In this document: positions 16,257 to 24,475 of the stretch, one piece after another
Position numbering within the stretch: position 1 is the first letter of the stretch
Layout of the letters: the number at the start of each line of letters is the position of its first letter
Source of the DNA: Gracilimonas sp965227785
GTDB lineage: Bacteria > Bacteroidota > Rhodothermia > Balneolales > Balneolaceae
Reading direction: 5' to 3'
DNA length: 64,000 nt
Assembly: GCF_965227785.1 (NCBI RefSeq)
Contig: NZ_OZ245785.1
Coordinates: forward strand, 2,728,001 to 2,792,000
Made by a program: the position numbers and the translations under genes
The notes under the pieces: generated by a model
Databases searched by the model: none
What the model saw: the letters and a program-made list of their open reading frames with translations, nothing else
Told to the model about the DNA's origin: nothing

Positions 16257-16676
16257 CTAATTCAAAATTTCATAGTCGTAGCTAATTTCTGAGCCTTTTT
16301 CCAGTGCTTTGGAAACCGAACAGTACTTGGTAATAGACAAGTCTAAGGCACGCTGTACTTTTTTAGGATCCAGTTCGCCGTACAGGATAAAATGCAGGTG
16401 GATCGTCTTGTACTCCGAATAACCGGCATCCAGCTTTTGCTTGTCGGCATCTACTTCTACTTTCAGATCGGTGAGATTCTGTTTCTGTTTTTCAAGGATC
16501 GATATTACATCTATAGCGCTGCAGCCTCCGATTCCGGCCAGCAGCAATTGCATGGGGCTCAATCCGCCTTCCAATCCGCCAATATTGTTTTTGCCGTCAA
16601 TCCGAATTTTTCCATCTGTTTCATTTTCTGCTTCCATGTGGAAGTCTTTACCAAGCCAGGTTACATCAATTTTCAT
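16257..16676 (-). CDS. OsmC/Ohr-family peroxiredoxin-like protein
   Basis: The 139-aa protein is of the OsmC family, which reduces organic hydroperoxides using two cysteines. Both are present: C52 in LLAGIGGCSAIDVISIL and C119 in SITKYCSVSKAL. The start is placed at ATG 16674-16676 (MKIDVTWLGKDFHMEAEN) because upstream in-frame codons give an unrelated phenylalanine-rich stretch. The segment IGGLEGGLSPMQLLLAGI is the typical helix preceding the first cysteine. It looks like the YhfA-like branch more than Ohr, so the substrate is not certain. It is monocistronic and divergent from the histidine operon. Confidence 0.93.
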   Translation of the reverse strand: MKIDVTWLGKDFHMEAENETDGKIRIDGKNNIGGLEGGLSPMQLLLAGIGGCSAIDVISILEKQKQNLTDLKVEVDADKQKLDAGYSEYKTIHLHFILYGELDPKKVQRALDLSITKYCSVSKALEKGSEISYDYEILN

Positions 16677-16828
16677 AAGTATCAGGTTATTTAATTCACT
16701 TTGAGGAAAGGTAAAGAAATGAAAGGTGCTGAACCATTTAAAGGGCCGCAAAAAGCTGAAATACCGGACCGAACGAAATAAGTGAACAATTCAGTTTAAT
16801 TACCAAATTATTAAGACGAATAAAACAG

Positions 16829-16860
16829 TTGACCGAATAAGAAAGCTTTGCCTATATTTG
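16829..16860 (+). promoter_or_regulatory. Predicted histidine-operon promoter
   Basis: TTG (16829-16831) is followed after 21 bases by TATATTTG (16853-16860), a perfect TAnnTTTG -7 box. The leader-peptide ATG begins only 6 bases after the last G of the box, so the transcript would start at or very near the A of that ATG. Confidence 0.65.
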
Positions 16861-16865
16861 GACCG

Positions 16866-16952
16866 ATGAAATACGCACCCCTACATATCCATCATCTTTC
16901 TCATGATGTCCATCATGCCCATCACGGACATCATCATATCCATGTGAATTAA
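16866..16952 (+). CDS. hisL: Histidine-rich leader peptide of the his operon
   Basis: A 28-codon frame starts at ATG 16866 and stops at TAA 16950-16952, 63 bases before hisG. Twelve of its 28 residues are histidine (positions 7, 9, 10, 13, 16, 17, 19, 20, 22, 23, 24 and 26), encoded mostly by CAT. That is the signature of a leader peptide whose ribosome stalls when charged His-tRNA is scarce, as in enterobacterial hisL. The coding region also contains exclusive pairings: CATCAT with ATGATG, or ATGATGTCC with GGACATCAT. No Shine-Dalgarno sequence precedes the ATG, and the -7 box is so close that translation may be leaderless. No intrinsic terminator is visible between this frame and hisG, so the final control step is unclear. 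Confidence 0.88.
   Translation: MKYAPLHIHHLSHDVHHAHHGHHHIHVN
16903..16934 (+). promoter_or_regulatory. Hairpin within the his leader (candidate attenuator element)
   Basis: ATGATGTCC (16903-16911) pairs perfectly with GGACATCAT (16926-16934) around a 14-base loop. The ATGATG part can instead pair with the CATCAT just upstream (near 16890), so the two folds exclude each other. A ribosome paused on the first His codons would cover the upstream CATCAT and favour this hairpin. Because CAT codons bring such complementarity by themselves, part of this may be incidental. Confidence 0.5.
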
Positions 16953-17015
16953 TTGCACTCTTTTCGGCCTTTTACCTGACCATTTTCTAATTCTTACTAT
17001 TTACTGACTAATTTC

Positions 17016-17897
17016 ATGAACAGAACAAAAGATTCTTCTACCTCTTTACGAATTGCAATTCAAAAAAGCGGCCGACTGACCGACAAAACCATCGATCTGT
17101 TGGAAGGCATAGGTATTGAGTTTGATAACTATAAACGTAACCTGATTGTTAAAACCCGAAATTTTGATGTCGAGCTTTTATTACTCCGCGATGACGACAT
17201 CCCTGAATATGTGCAGGATGGCGTATGCGATCTGGGTTTTGTGGGAGCCAATGAAACTCAGGAAACAGGAGCGGATGTAACTCCGATACGAAACCTGCAA
17301 TATGGAAAGTGTCGGCTTTCTTTAGCTGCCCCTAAGGATGGTGATATTCAGTCAGCACAGGATTTTGAAGGAAAGAAAGTAGCAACAAGCTATCCTAATT
17401 TAACCCGTCGTTTCTTCGAAGAACGAGATATAAATATCCAGATCGTCGAGATTTCCGGAGCGGTAGAAATAGCCCCTCAACTTAAAGTAGCGGATGCCAT
17501 TGTGGATCTGGTTTCCAGTGGAGGCACACTGAAAGCAAACGGACTGGTGGAGCTGGATACGATTCTGCATTCACAAACACAGCTTGTTCGAACCAATAAG
17601 GAACTCTCACCCGGTAAAAAGGAACTGATTGACCGGTTTCTGGTTAGGATGGACGGCTATCAAAAAGCTGCGAAAAGCCGCTACATTATGATGAATGCAT
17701 CCACATCGAATGTTGAAAGGATTAAAGAGATTATACCTTCCATGAAAAGCCCAACCGTGATGCCGTTGGCTGACGATGACATGGTTGCCATCCACACTGT
17801 AATTCCTCTGGATAAATTCTGGACAGTAATGGAAGAACTTAAAGAAGCGGGGGCATCCGATATTGTTATGTTGCCTATTGAAAGTATGATTCTCTGA
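17016..17897 (+). CDS. hisG: ATP phosphoribosyltransferase, long form
   Basis: The 293-aa enzyme catalyses the first step of histidine synthesis, joining PRPP and ATP. The length and the C-terminal domain of about 75 residues (from TSNVERIKEIIPSMKSPTVMPL) identify the long, hexameric, feedback-inhibited HisG-L form that does not need HisZ. Catalytic-domain motifs include LRIAIQKSGRL, DGVCDLGFVGANE, the KVATSYPNLTRRFFEE segment and the PRPP-binding DAIVDLVSSGGTLKANGL. It is the first enzyme gene after the His-rich leader peptide and heads hisG-D-C-B-H. Confidence 0.97.
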   Translation: MNRTKDSSTSLRIAIQKSGRLTDKTIDLLEGIGIEFDNYKRNLIVKTRNFDVELLLLRDDDIPEYVQDGVCDLGFVGANETQETGADVTPIRNLQYGKCRLSLAAPKDGDIQSAQDFEGKKVATSYPNLTRRFFEERDINIQIVEISGAVEIAPQLKVADAIVDLVSSGGTLKANGLVELDTILHSQTQLVRTNKELSPGKKELIDRFLVRMDGYQKAAKSRYIMMNASTSNVERIKEIIPSMKSPTVMPLADDDMVAIHTVIPLDKFWTVMEELKEAGASDIVMLPIESMIL

Positions 17898-17981
17898 AGA
17901 ACATTAAACACTCAACAATGAATTTCGAAGTGAAATCCAGTGCAACCATGTAGAGGCGATTAACAGAAGGGTTTTATAATT

Positions 17982-19268
17982 ATGAAAACGTACAATTATT
18001 CGGAATTATCAAAGCAGGAATTGCTTGGGTTGCTTAAACGGCCGAAGATTGATTTCGCATCTATTTTTGGTACGGTTCAACCCATCATCGATGAAGTTGA
18101 AGCGGGTGGAGATGAAGCTGTAAAAAAGTTTACGGGGAAGTTTGACGGGGTGGATTTGGATGATGTCTGTTTCAACCCGATGGAAAAGGAAGTTTCCCTT
18201 TCAGCAGAGATAAAAGATGCCATCGATACGGCTTTCGATAATATTTTCGCTTTCCACAAAGCTCAGGATCAGGATTTGTTAGAAGTTGAAACCATGCCCG
18301 GGGTAAGATGCATGAAAGTGGCTCGACCCATTGAACGGGTCGGTTTCTATGTACCGGGAGGTACAGCTGTATTACCCTCAACGGCTATGATGTTAACCAT
18401 CCCAGCTATGATTGCGGGATGTTCAACCAAAGTGCTTGCAACCCCGCCCCGTAAAGACGGAAGTGTAGCACCTGAAATTATATATATAGCCCAAAAAGCC
18501 GGTGTTGATACCATTCTGAAAGCAGGTGGAGCGCAAGCGGTAGCTGCTATGGCTTTAGGGACGAAGTCGGTTCCTAAAGTGGATAAGATTTTTGGCCCGG
18601 GTAATCAATATGTGACCGCAGCAAAAATGATTCTTCAAAATTCAGAAGCACAGATCAGTATTGATATGCCTGCGGGACCTTCTGAAGTATTGGTCATAGC
18701 GGATGGGCAAGCCAAGCCTGCTTATGTGGCTGCCGACTTGCTTTCACAGGCCGAGCACGGAAAAGACAGCCAGGTAGTGCTGGTTGCCACCCCTTCTTTT
18801 GATATGAATAAACTGGAGCAGGAATTAGAAAGTCAGCTACAAGAGCTTCCACGAAAAGATATTGCCAAAGAGGCGCTCAATCATAGCTTTATACTGACAG
18901 TAAATAAGTTGGAACAGGCTTTTGATTTTTCAAACCAATATGCTCCCGAACATTTGATTGTGAATGTGGAAGATGCAGAGAGCCATGCAGGGAAGATCAA
19001 GAATGCCGGCTCTGTTTTTCTTGGGCAATTCACCCCGGAAAGTGTGGGCGATTATGCCTCGGGGACGAATCATACCTTACCAACATACGGGTATGCCCGG
19101 ATGTACAGCGGGGTTAATTTAGCTGCTTTCCAGAAATCAGTAACGATGCAGGTGCTTAACGAAGAAGGATTAAAAAACCTGGGCCCAACAGTGGAAAAAC
19201 TCGCAGAATTAGAAGAGCTTCAGGCTCATAAAAATGCCGTGAGTATCCGGTTAAAAGACATACAATAA
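17982..19268 (+). CDS. hisD: Histidinol dehydrogenase
   Basis: The 428-aa zinc enzyme oxidises histidinol to histidine in the last two steps of the pathway. Family signatures are complete: RPIERVGFYVPGGTAVLPST, GPGNQYVTAAKM, SIDMPAGPSEVLVIAD, LLSQAEHGKDSQ with the zinc-site residues, NQYAPEHLIV, and GDYASGTNHTLPTYGYARMYSG near the C-terminus. The length is normal. It follows hisG by 84 bases and is followed by a 113-base gap containing a repeat-like sequence before hisC. Confidence 0.97.
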   Translation: MKTYNYSELSKQELLGLLKRPKIDFASIFGTVQPIIDEVEAGGDEAVKKFTGKFDGVDLDDVCFNPMEKEVSLSAEIKDAIDTAFDNIFAFHKAQDQDLLEVETMPGVRCMKVARPIERVGFYVPGGTAVLPSTAMMLTIPAMIAGCSTKVLATPPRKDGSVAPEIIYIAQKAGVDTILKAGGAQAVAAMALGTKSVPKVDKIFGPGNQYVTAAKMILQNSEAQISIDMPAGPSEVLVIADGQAKPAYVAADLLSQAEHGKDSQVVLVATPSFDMNKLEQELESQLQELPRKDIAKEALNHSFILTVNKLEQAFDFSNQYAPEHLIVNVEDAESHAGKIKNAGSVFLGQFTPESVGDYASGTNHTLPTYGYARMYSGVNLAAFQKSVTMQVLNEEGLKNLGPTVEKLAELEELQAHKNAVSIRLKDIQ

Positions 19269-19280
19269 GTAAATTTAATT

Positions 19281-19372
19281 AGTGTCGGTCTGAGATAATC
19301 GAAGACCTTTGTTTGGAAATATGTGGAACTATTTCGGGTAAAGGGCCTTCGGAGATATGCTCAGGATGACGT
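19281..19372. repeat. Repeat-like intergenic sequence between hisD and hisC
   Basis: The gap holds GGTCTGAGATAATCGAAGACC (an imperfect inverted repeat, GGTCT / AGACC) and, 35 bases on, GGGCCTTCGGAGATATGCTC followed by AGGATGACG. These halves resemble the widespread Bacteroidota intergenic repeat of the form GGTCTGAG...TCGAAGACC / GGGCCTTCG...CTCAGGATGACG. Only one copy is in this window, so repeat status rests on resemblance. Confidence 0.45.
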
Positions 19373-19381
19373 TGTAAGTAT

Positions 19382-20437
19382 ATGAGCAAAGAAATAAATA
19401 TTGACGCCTTAGTGCGGGAAAACATCCGAAACCTGAAGCCTTACCGTAGTGCGCGGGATGACTTTGATAAGGGGATTTTGTTGGATGCCAATGAAAACAG
19501 TATGGGCGCTCCTTTCGAGGATAATCTTGAACTGAATCGCTACCCAATGCCTTATCAGGAGGAGTTGAGGGAAAAAATAGCGCTCTTCAGGAAAGTAGCA
19601 CCGGAAAATGTATTTGTTGGTGTGGGAAGTGATGAGGCTATCGATTTGGTGTTCCGGATATTTTGTGTGCCCGGTAAAGATCGGGTGATCGTAAATCCAC
19701 CCACTTATGGGATGTACAAAGTATCAGCGAACATTAACGACGTTCAGGTAGATGAAGTGTTGTTGACTGAGGGGTTTGAGCTTCAGCCTGACAAGATTTT
19801 GGATGCTGTTAAACCCGAAACCAAAATCATCTTCATTTGTTCTCCAAACAACCCAACGGCGAACAGTATGAATGTCTCTGACGTGGTGAAAGTGCTGGAA
19901 GGGTTTAATGGAATTGTTGTTGTGGATGAAGCCTATATCGACTTCAGCAGGCAGGGAAGTCTGGCCAATAATATCGGCGATTTTCCAAACCTTGTAGTGC
20001 TTCAAACGATGTCGAAGTCATTTGGACTGGCGGGAATTCGCCTCGGCATTGCACTGGCCAATCCGGACATCATATCTTACATGATGAAGGTTAAGGCTCC
20101 CTATAATGTGAACAAACTGACATCAAAAAAAGCAATTCAGGCATTCTCTAACCTGGATAACATCACCACAAACATTAAGTCCATTTTGGAAGAAAGGCAG
20201 CGGGTGATCGGCAAGCTGGTTACTTACGAGTCGGTGGATTATGTTTATCCTACCGATGCCAACTTCATACTCTTTAAAATTAAAGACGCTATGGATGTAT
20301 ATAAAAAGATGGCAGAAGAAGGAGTTATCATCCGGTATCGGGGAAAAGAACCGCATTGCAAAGATTGTTTAAGGCTCTCGATTGGAACTCAGGCTGAAAA
20401 CGATCGGTTTTTTGAGGCCCTGGAAAACATCTTATAA
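19382..20437 (+). CDS. hisC: Histidinol-phosphate aminotransferase
   Basis: The 351-aa PLP enzyme makes histidinol phosphate from imidazole-acetol phosphate and glutamate. The PLP lysine is K212 in LQTMSKSFGLAGIRLG, and the fold-type I motifs LLDANENSMGAP, NRYPMPYQEELR, SPNNPTANSM and VVDEAYIDFS are present. The closing RYRGKEPHCKDCLRLSIGTQAEN is the typical HisC C-terminal arginine region. It lies in the middle of the operon. Confidence 0.97.
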   Translation: MSKEINIDALVRENIRNLKPYRSARDDFDKGILLDANENSMGAPFEDNLELNRYPMPYQEELREKIALFRKVAPENVFVGVGSDEAIDLVFRIFCVPGKDRVIVNPPTYGMYKVSANINDVQVDEVLLTEGFELQPDKILDAVKPETKIIFICSPNNPTANSMNVSDVVKVLEGFNGIVVVDEAYIDFSRQGSLANNIGDFPNLVVLQTMSKSFGLAGIRLGIALANPDIISYMMKVKAPYNVNKLTSKKAIQAFSNLDNITTNIKSILEERQRVIGKLVTYESVDYVYPTDANFILFKIKDAMDVYKKMAEEGVIIRYRGKEPHCKDCLRLSIGTQAENDRFFEALENIL

Positions 20438-20491
20438 CAGGCGAATAATTGATTAAAGAGCCGGTAAAGGCTCAGATTTAATTTTGGAAAT

Positions 20492-21376
20492 ATGTTAATA
20501 GCTATAACAAAAGATGCACTTACTGATCCTGAAGGGAAATATAGCTTCAGGAAGAACTCTATTGTTTCATTAAAAAGGGTCTTTGAGGCAGGCCATACTT
20601 TACTGATAAAGGAAGGTATGATAACTAAAGAACAGGCCTTGATGCTGGCCCAGGAGCAAGTTCCTTATGAGACGGAAGGCGAAGCTGATTTGGTAATCAC
20701 AGGTTCCGGACAGCAGCTAAGTGTGCTTAAAAAAGAGGTAGAGTCTTTGTCTGCTGAAAGTTGGCGATCCGTTGTAGAGTTCATTGCCAAAGAAGCACGG
20801 AAAGCATCTATTGAGCGAAAGACTAATGAAACGGATATCAGCATAAACATAAACCTGGATGGAACCGGAAAGGCTGATATTTCAACCGGCTTAAATTTCT
20901 TTGATCACATGCTCGACCAAATTGCACGCCACGGATTGATCGATCTGAAGCTGACGTGTAAAGGGGATCTGGAAGTGGACGAACATCATACCATCGAAGA
21001 TGTGGCCATTGCATTGGGAGAAGTGATCACCAAAGCTCTCGGAAACAAGAAAGGAATTGAACGGTATGGATTTATTTTGCCGATGGATGAAGCTCAGGCA
21101 ACTGTGGCCCTGGACCTATCAGGGCGCCCTTATCTGGTGTTTGATGGAGACTTTAAGAGGGAGTACGTGGGCGATATGCCTACCGAGATGATTAAACATT
21201 TTTTTTATAGCCTGGCAATGAACTTGAAAGCAACTATTCATGTTAGCTTTTCAGGTAAAAATGATCACCACAAAATAGAAGCCTGCTTTAAGGGCTTAGC
21301 CCGGGCTTTAAAGATGGCTATAGAACAAAACGGGCGCATCAAGAATCTGATCCCAAGTTCGAAAGGGACGTTGTAG
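20492..21376 (+). CDS. hisB: Imidazoleglycerol-phosphate dehydratase with degenerate N-terminal domain
   Basis: The dehydratase domain spans about residues 105-294 of this 294-aa protein: SIERKTNETDISININLDG, STGLNFFDHMLDQIARHG with metal-binding His, DEHHTIEDVAIALG, PMDEAQATVALDLSGRP and HHKIEACFKGLARALK. It removes water from imidazoleglycerol phosphate. The first 104 residues are additional. In many Bacteroidota and enterics HisB has an N-terminal HAD histidinol-phosphatase of about 165 residues beginning with a DxDGT motif. Here the segment is shorter and lacks that motif, although IVSLKRVFEAGHTLLI resembles a HAD helix-strand. It is probably a decayed remnant without phosphatase activity. 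No other histidinol phosphatase is in the window. Confidence 0.95.
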   Translation: MLIAITKDALTDPEGKYSFRKNSIVSLKRVFEAGHTLLIKEGMITKEQALMLAQEQVPYETEGEADLVITGSGQQLSVLKKEVESLSAESWRSVVEFIAKEARKASIERKTNETDISININLDGTGKADISTGLNFFDHMLDQIARHGLIDLKLTCKGDLEVDEHHTIEDVAIALGEVITKALGNKKGIERYGFILPMDEAQATVALDLSGRPYLVFDGDFKREYVGDMPTEMIKHFFYSLAMNLKATIHVSFSGKNDHHKIEACFKGLARALKMAIEQNGRIKNLIPSSKGTL

Positions 21377-21383
21377 ATATTTT

Positions 21384-21995
21384 ATGATAGGAATCATCAA
21401 GTATAAAGCCGGAAACACAGCCTCAGTAGCAAATGCATTAGACAGGCTGGGCGCGAAATTTTTCTTTGCAGAAACACCGGAAGAATTAGAGAAGGCTGAA
21501 GCAGTCATATTTCCCGGCGTTGGACATGCCGGGGCAGCCATGAAATCACTCGAGGATAAAGGCGTTGACCAATGGTTGAAGTTTACCGATAAGCCGGTTC
21601 TCGGCATTTGTGTAGGAATGCAGTTGCTGTTTGAGTCTTCAACAGAAGGTGATACCGTTGGACTTGGAGTTATCCCTGGTTCACTCAAAAAATTTGACGA
21701 AACGCAGGCGAAAGTACCGCATATGGGATGGAATAAGCTGCATGAGCCCCAAAAACATCCAATCCTTAAAAACCTCATCGATAAGCACTACCTTTACTTT
21801 GTACACAGCTACTATGCACCGGTTGGTGAATATACGCTGGCATCGTGCAACTACATCAACGATTTCTCAGCTATTGTAGCCAAAGACAATTTTATCGGTG
21901 TTCAATTCCATCCGGAGAAATCAGGCAATGTGGGCTCTATGATTTTGCAGAACTTTCTGGATATGATATATTCGCCGGAGAAAGTAAACATCTGA
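21384..21995 (+). CDS. hisH: Imidazole glycerol phosphate synthase, glutaminase subunit
   Basis: The 203-aa class I glutamine amidotransferase supplies ammonia to HisF. The catalytic Cys is C76 in PVLGICVGMQLLFESS, and the His-Glu pair is in GVQFHPEKSG. The motif YFVHSYYAP is typical of HisH. It follows hisB by 7 bases. The partners hisA, hisF and hisIE are not in this window and must be elsewhere. No T-run terminator follows; a short GTTGTTC / GAACAAC hairpin lies near 22020-22046. Confidence 0.97.
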   Translation: MIGIIKYKAGNTASVANALDRLGAKFFFAETPEELEKAEAVIFPGVGHAGAAMKSLEDKGVDQWLKFTDKPVLGICVGMQLLFESSTEGDTVGLGVIPGSLKKFDETQAKVPHMGWNKLHEPQKHPILKNLIDKHYLYFVHSYYAPVGEYTLASCNYINDFSAIVAKDNFIGVQFHPEKSGNVGSMILQNFLDMIYSPEKVNI

Positions 21996-22132
21996 TAGGC
22001 CAGAGCATTTACTTTCTATGTTGTTCGCTCTCTTCTCTTTAGAACAACAGAAGGTGAATTTGAAGCTATTCCAATTAACAGCTTAGGTTAACAATATAGG
22101 TCTGTCGGATAAAGAGCAGGTATAATTAAGAG

Positions 22133-22148
22133 TTTAGCCTTAGCTAAT
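22133..22148. promoter_or_regulatory. MntR-like box, distal site upstream of TonB receptor
   Basis: TTTAGCCTTAGCTAAT has the palindromic core TTAGC-N4-GCTAA. It directly abuts TAAATTTG (22148-22155), a perfect TAnnTTTG -7 box, so a bound protein would block the promoter. The TAGC-N4-GCTA core is that of the E. coli MntR operator as I recall it. A near-identical sequence precedes the ZIP transporter at 62455-62470. Confidence 0.6.
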
Positions 22149-22203
22149 AAATTTGTTTACTGACATAAATTATTCTTGCAAAAAAGGTGCGTCAGTTCTT
22201 AAA

Positions 22204-22219
22204 TTTAGCCAAAGCTAAA
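22204..22219. promoter_or_regulatory. MntR-like box, proximal site upstream of TonB receptor
   Basis: TTTAGCCAAAGCTAAA has perfect 6-bp arms around a 4-base centre and ends 24 bases before the ATG at 22244. It is 71 bp, close to seven helical turns, from the distal site, which suits cooperative binding. Confidence 0.65.
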
Positions 22220-22243
22220 AAATAAAGTAGTCTTAAATAACAC

Positions 22244-24475
22244 ATGAAAAAGTCAGTGCTGATTATAGCCACCTTTTTTTGGTTTAGTTTAACCACACTT
22301 GCCCAAAATGGGTCCGGAACGATAACCGGAAAAGCAACATCGGAAGGAAAGCCTGTTGCAGGGGCAAACGTCGGCATCCTGGAATTACAGAAGGGCAGCC
22401 CCACCAATGTGAACGGAGAGTTTGAGATCAAAAATGTGCCAGCAGGTACATACGAGCTCCAAATATCTGCAGTCGGTTTTGAGAAAATAATACGGGAGGT
22501 AACCGTAGTATCTGGACGAACCACAACCATTGATATCAAGATGAAAGAATCCATTATGGAGCTGGACCAAATGGTGGTTACGGGAACCATGCGCCAGACC
22601 TATGTGAAGGAATCGCCGGTAAAAGTGAATGTGGTGAAGGCTGAACAGCTACAGCAGGGCAGGACCAGTTCCAATATTATGGATCTTATCAGCAGTGTAA
22701 ACGGACTTTCAACCCAATTAAACTGTGGCGTCTGTGGTACCAACGCCATCCGGATTAACGGCGTGGAAGGACCGAATACGGCCGTCCTTATTGACGGCAT
22801 GCCCATCATGGGAGCACTGGCTTCGGTGTATGGCTTGAATGGTATCAGCCCGTCTATAATCGATCAGGTGGAAGTGATCAAGGGACCTCAATCAACTTTA
22901 TATGGAACGCAAGCTCTGGGTGGAGTGGTCAATATAATCACCAAAAACCCGGCGCTGACACCCACATTTTCTGGCGATGTGTACGCCAAGAGCACCGAAG
23001 AGGGAAATATCAATATTGCCTATTCACCAAAAGTTGGACGATTTGAAGGCTTCGTGAGTGGCAATATCCTGCGTCTCGAAAATTTCTCTGATGAGAACAG
23101 CGATAACTTCAACGACCTTGTTAAGCAGTCACGGGTTTCATTATTCGGAAAGGGAACTTTGTTGGGCAATAACATGGAGCAGCGGCTCAACTTCGCTACC
23201 AAATATTACACCGAAAACCGCACGGGCGGATTGGAGTCGTTCAGCGACGACCTTCGTGGCTCTGATCAAATTTACGGGGAATCCATTTATACAAACCGTT
23301 TTGAGTTTATGTCCGAGTATCGCCCGGCCGGATTGAATGAGCAGCTTCGGTTCAGCGGGGCTGTAACCTATCACGATCAGGACAGTTATTACGGAACCGA
23401 TTGGTACGATGCCCAACAGGGAATTGTGTTTGGACAGGCTACCTGGGATCAACCGATCGCCGACAACTTCCAGCTGCTGGCGGGAACTACCCTGCGATAT
23501 GAAACCTACAACGACAACACCCCGGCTACTTCCGACGGAACCGACAAACGTTGGATTCCGGGTATCTTTACACAGGGAGAATGGAAAGCCGGAGACTTCA
23601 CCTTTCTCGGTGGATTTCGGGTAGATCATCACTCCGAGCACGGCTATGTAACCGCTCCAAGGCTATCGACTAAGTTTAGTCCAACTGATATGACGACTTT
23701 TAGAGCCAGTGCAGGGACCGGCTTCCGGGTGGTAAACGTATTCACCGAAGATCATGCCGCATTGACCGGATCACGAGATGTGGTATTCAACGAAGACCTG
23801 GAGCCGGAAGAATCCAGAAGCATCACTGCAAGCCTGGAGCAGATCATTGCTTTTGGTACGAACCCGATGACGGTAAGCCTGGATGGATTTTACACACATT
23901 TCTTTAATAAGATCATCCCGGACTATGACCAGGATCCCAACCTGATTGTGTACGAAAATCTGGATGGATATTCGGTAACACGGGGTTTTTCAGTTGGACT
24001 GGAACAGAACTTTACAGCACTTCCGCTATCTTATAATGCGAGCGTGACCATCATGGATGTGTACACCGAAGAGAACGGGCAGCGACAGGCCCTGGCTTAT
24101 GCTCCGGAATTTACAGGCGTGTTTGGAGCCACCTATGACATCCGCTCTCTGGGTATTTCCCTCGGGTATAACGGGAACTTAATGGGTCCTAAACGTATGC
24201 CGGAGAATTATTCGGAAGACTTTGGGCGTTCGTCTCAATCACCGGCGTATTCCACGCACGACCTCAAGATTACCAAAGAATTCACCAATGTGAATGATGA
24301 AAATGGCATCGGGTTTGAGGCCTACCTGTCTGCAGAAAATATTTTCAATTACACGCAGGGAAGTCCGCTGGTGGATGCAGCTAATCCCTTCGGGCCGAAC
24401 TTTGATACCATTTACACCTGGGGACCGATCGTAGGCCGGACGTTCTCCATTGGAGCCCGCTTAAACCTGAGGTAG
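22244..24475 (+). CDS. TonB-dependent outer-membrane receptor, probable metal uptake
   Basis: The 743-aa receptor has a signal peptide (cleaved near TTLAQN), a carboxypeptidase-regulatory-like domain (about residues 25-105, SGTITGKATSEGKPVAGANV), a plug (about 110-230) with VLIDGMPIMG and IEVIKGPQSTLYGTQALGGVVNIIT-like sequence, and a 22-strand barrel ending FSIGARLNLR. The plug carries an unusual NCGVCGT at residues 160-165, two cysteines facing the region where ligands dock. Two MntR-like boxes precede the gene, and a thioredoxin-like gene starts directly at its stop codon. I infer uptake of a transition metal or metal chelate, with manganese favoured by the operator; the substrate is not proven. 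It is not a SusC type. Confidence 0.93.
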   Translation: MKKSVLIIATFFWFSLTTLAQNGSGTITGKATSEGKPVAGANVGILELQKGSPTNVNGEFEIKNVPAGTYELQISAVGFEKIIREVTVVSGRTTTIDIKMKESIMELDQMVVTGTMRQTYVKESPVKVNVVKAEQLQQGRTSSNIMDLISSVNGLSTQLNCGVCGTNAIRINGVEGPNTAVLIDGMPIMGALASVYGLNGISPSIIDQVEVIKGPQSTLYGTQALGGVVNIITKNPALTPTFSGDVYAKSTEEGNINIAYSPKVGRFEGFVSGNILRLENFSDENSDNFNDLVKQSRVSLFGKGTLLGNNMEQRLNFATKYYTENRTGGLESFSDDLRGSDQIYGESIYTNRFEFMSEYRPAGLNEQLRFSGAVTYHDQDSYYGTDWYDAQQGIVFGQATWDQPIADNFQLLAGTTLRYETYNDNTPATSDGTDKRWIPGIFTQGEWKAGDFTFLGGFRVDHHSEHGYVTAPRLSTKFSPTDMTTFRASAGTGFRVVNVFTEDHAALTGSRDVVFNEDLEPEESRSITASLEQIIAFGTNPMTVSLDGFYTHFFNKIIPDYDQDPNLIVYENLDGYSVTRGFSVGLEQNFTALPLSYNASVTIMDVYTEENGQRQALAYAPEFTGVFGATYDIRSLGISLGYNGNLMGPKRMPENYSEDFGRSSQSPAYSTHDLKITKEFTNVNDENGIGFEAYLSAENIFNYTQGSPLVDAANPFGPNFDTIYTWGPIVGRTFSIGARLNLR

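Noticed and set aside
16953..17015. Search for an intrinsic terminator between the His-rich leader and hisG
   Set aside because: No stem followed by T residues was found; only T-rich unpaired sequence is present, so I did not annotate an attenuator terminator.
22081..22100. GCTTAGGTTAACAATATAGG as a third metal-regulator box
   Set aside because: Only one half-site is convincing and there is no palindromic partner at proper spacing.
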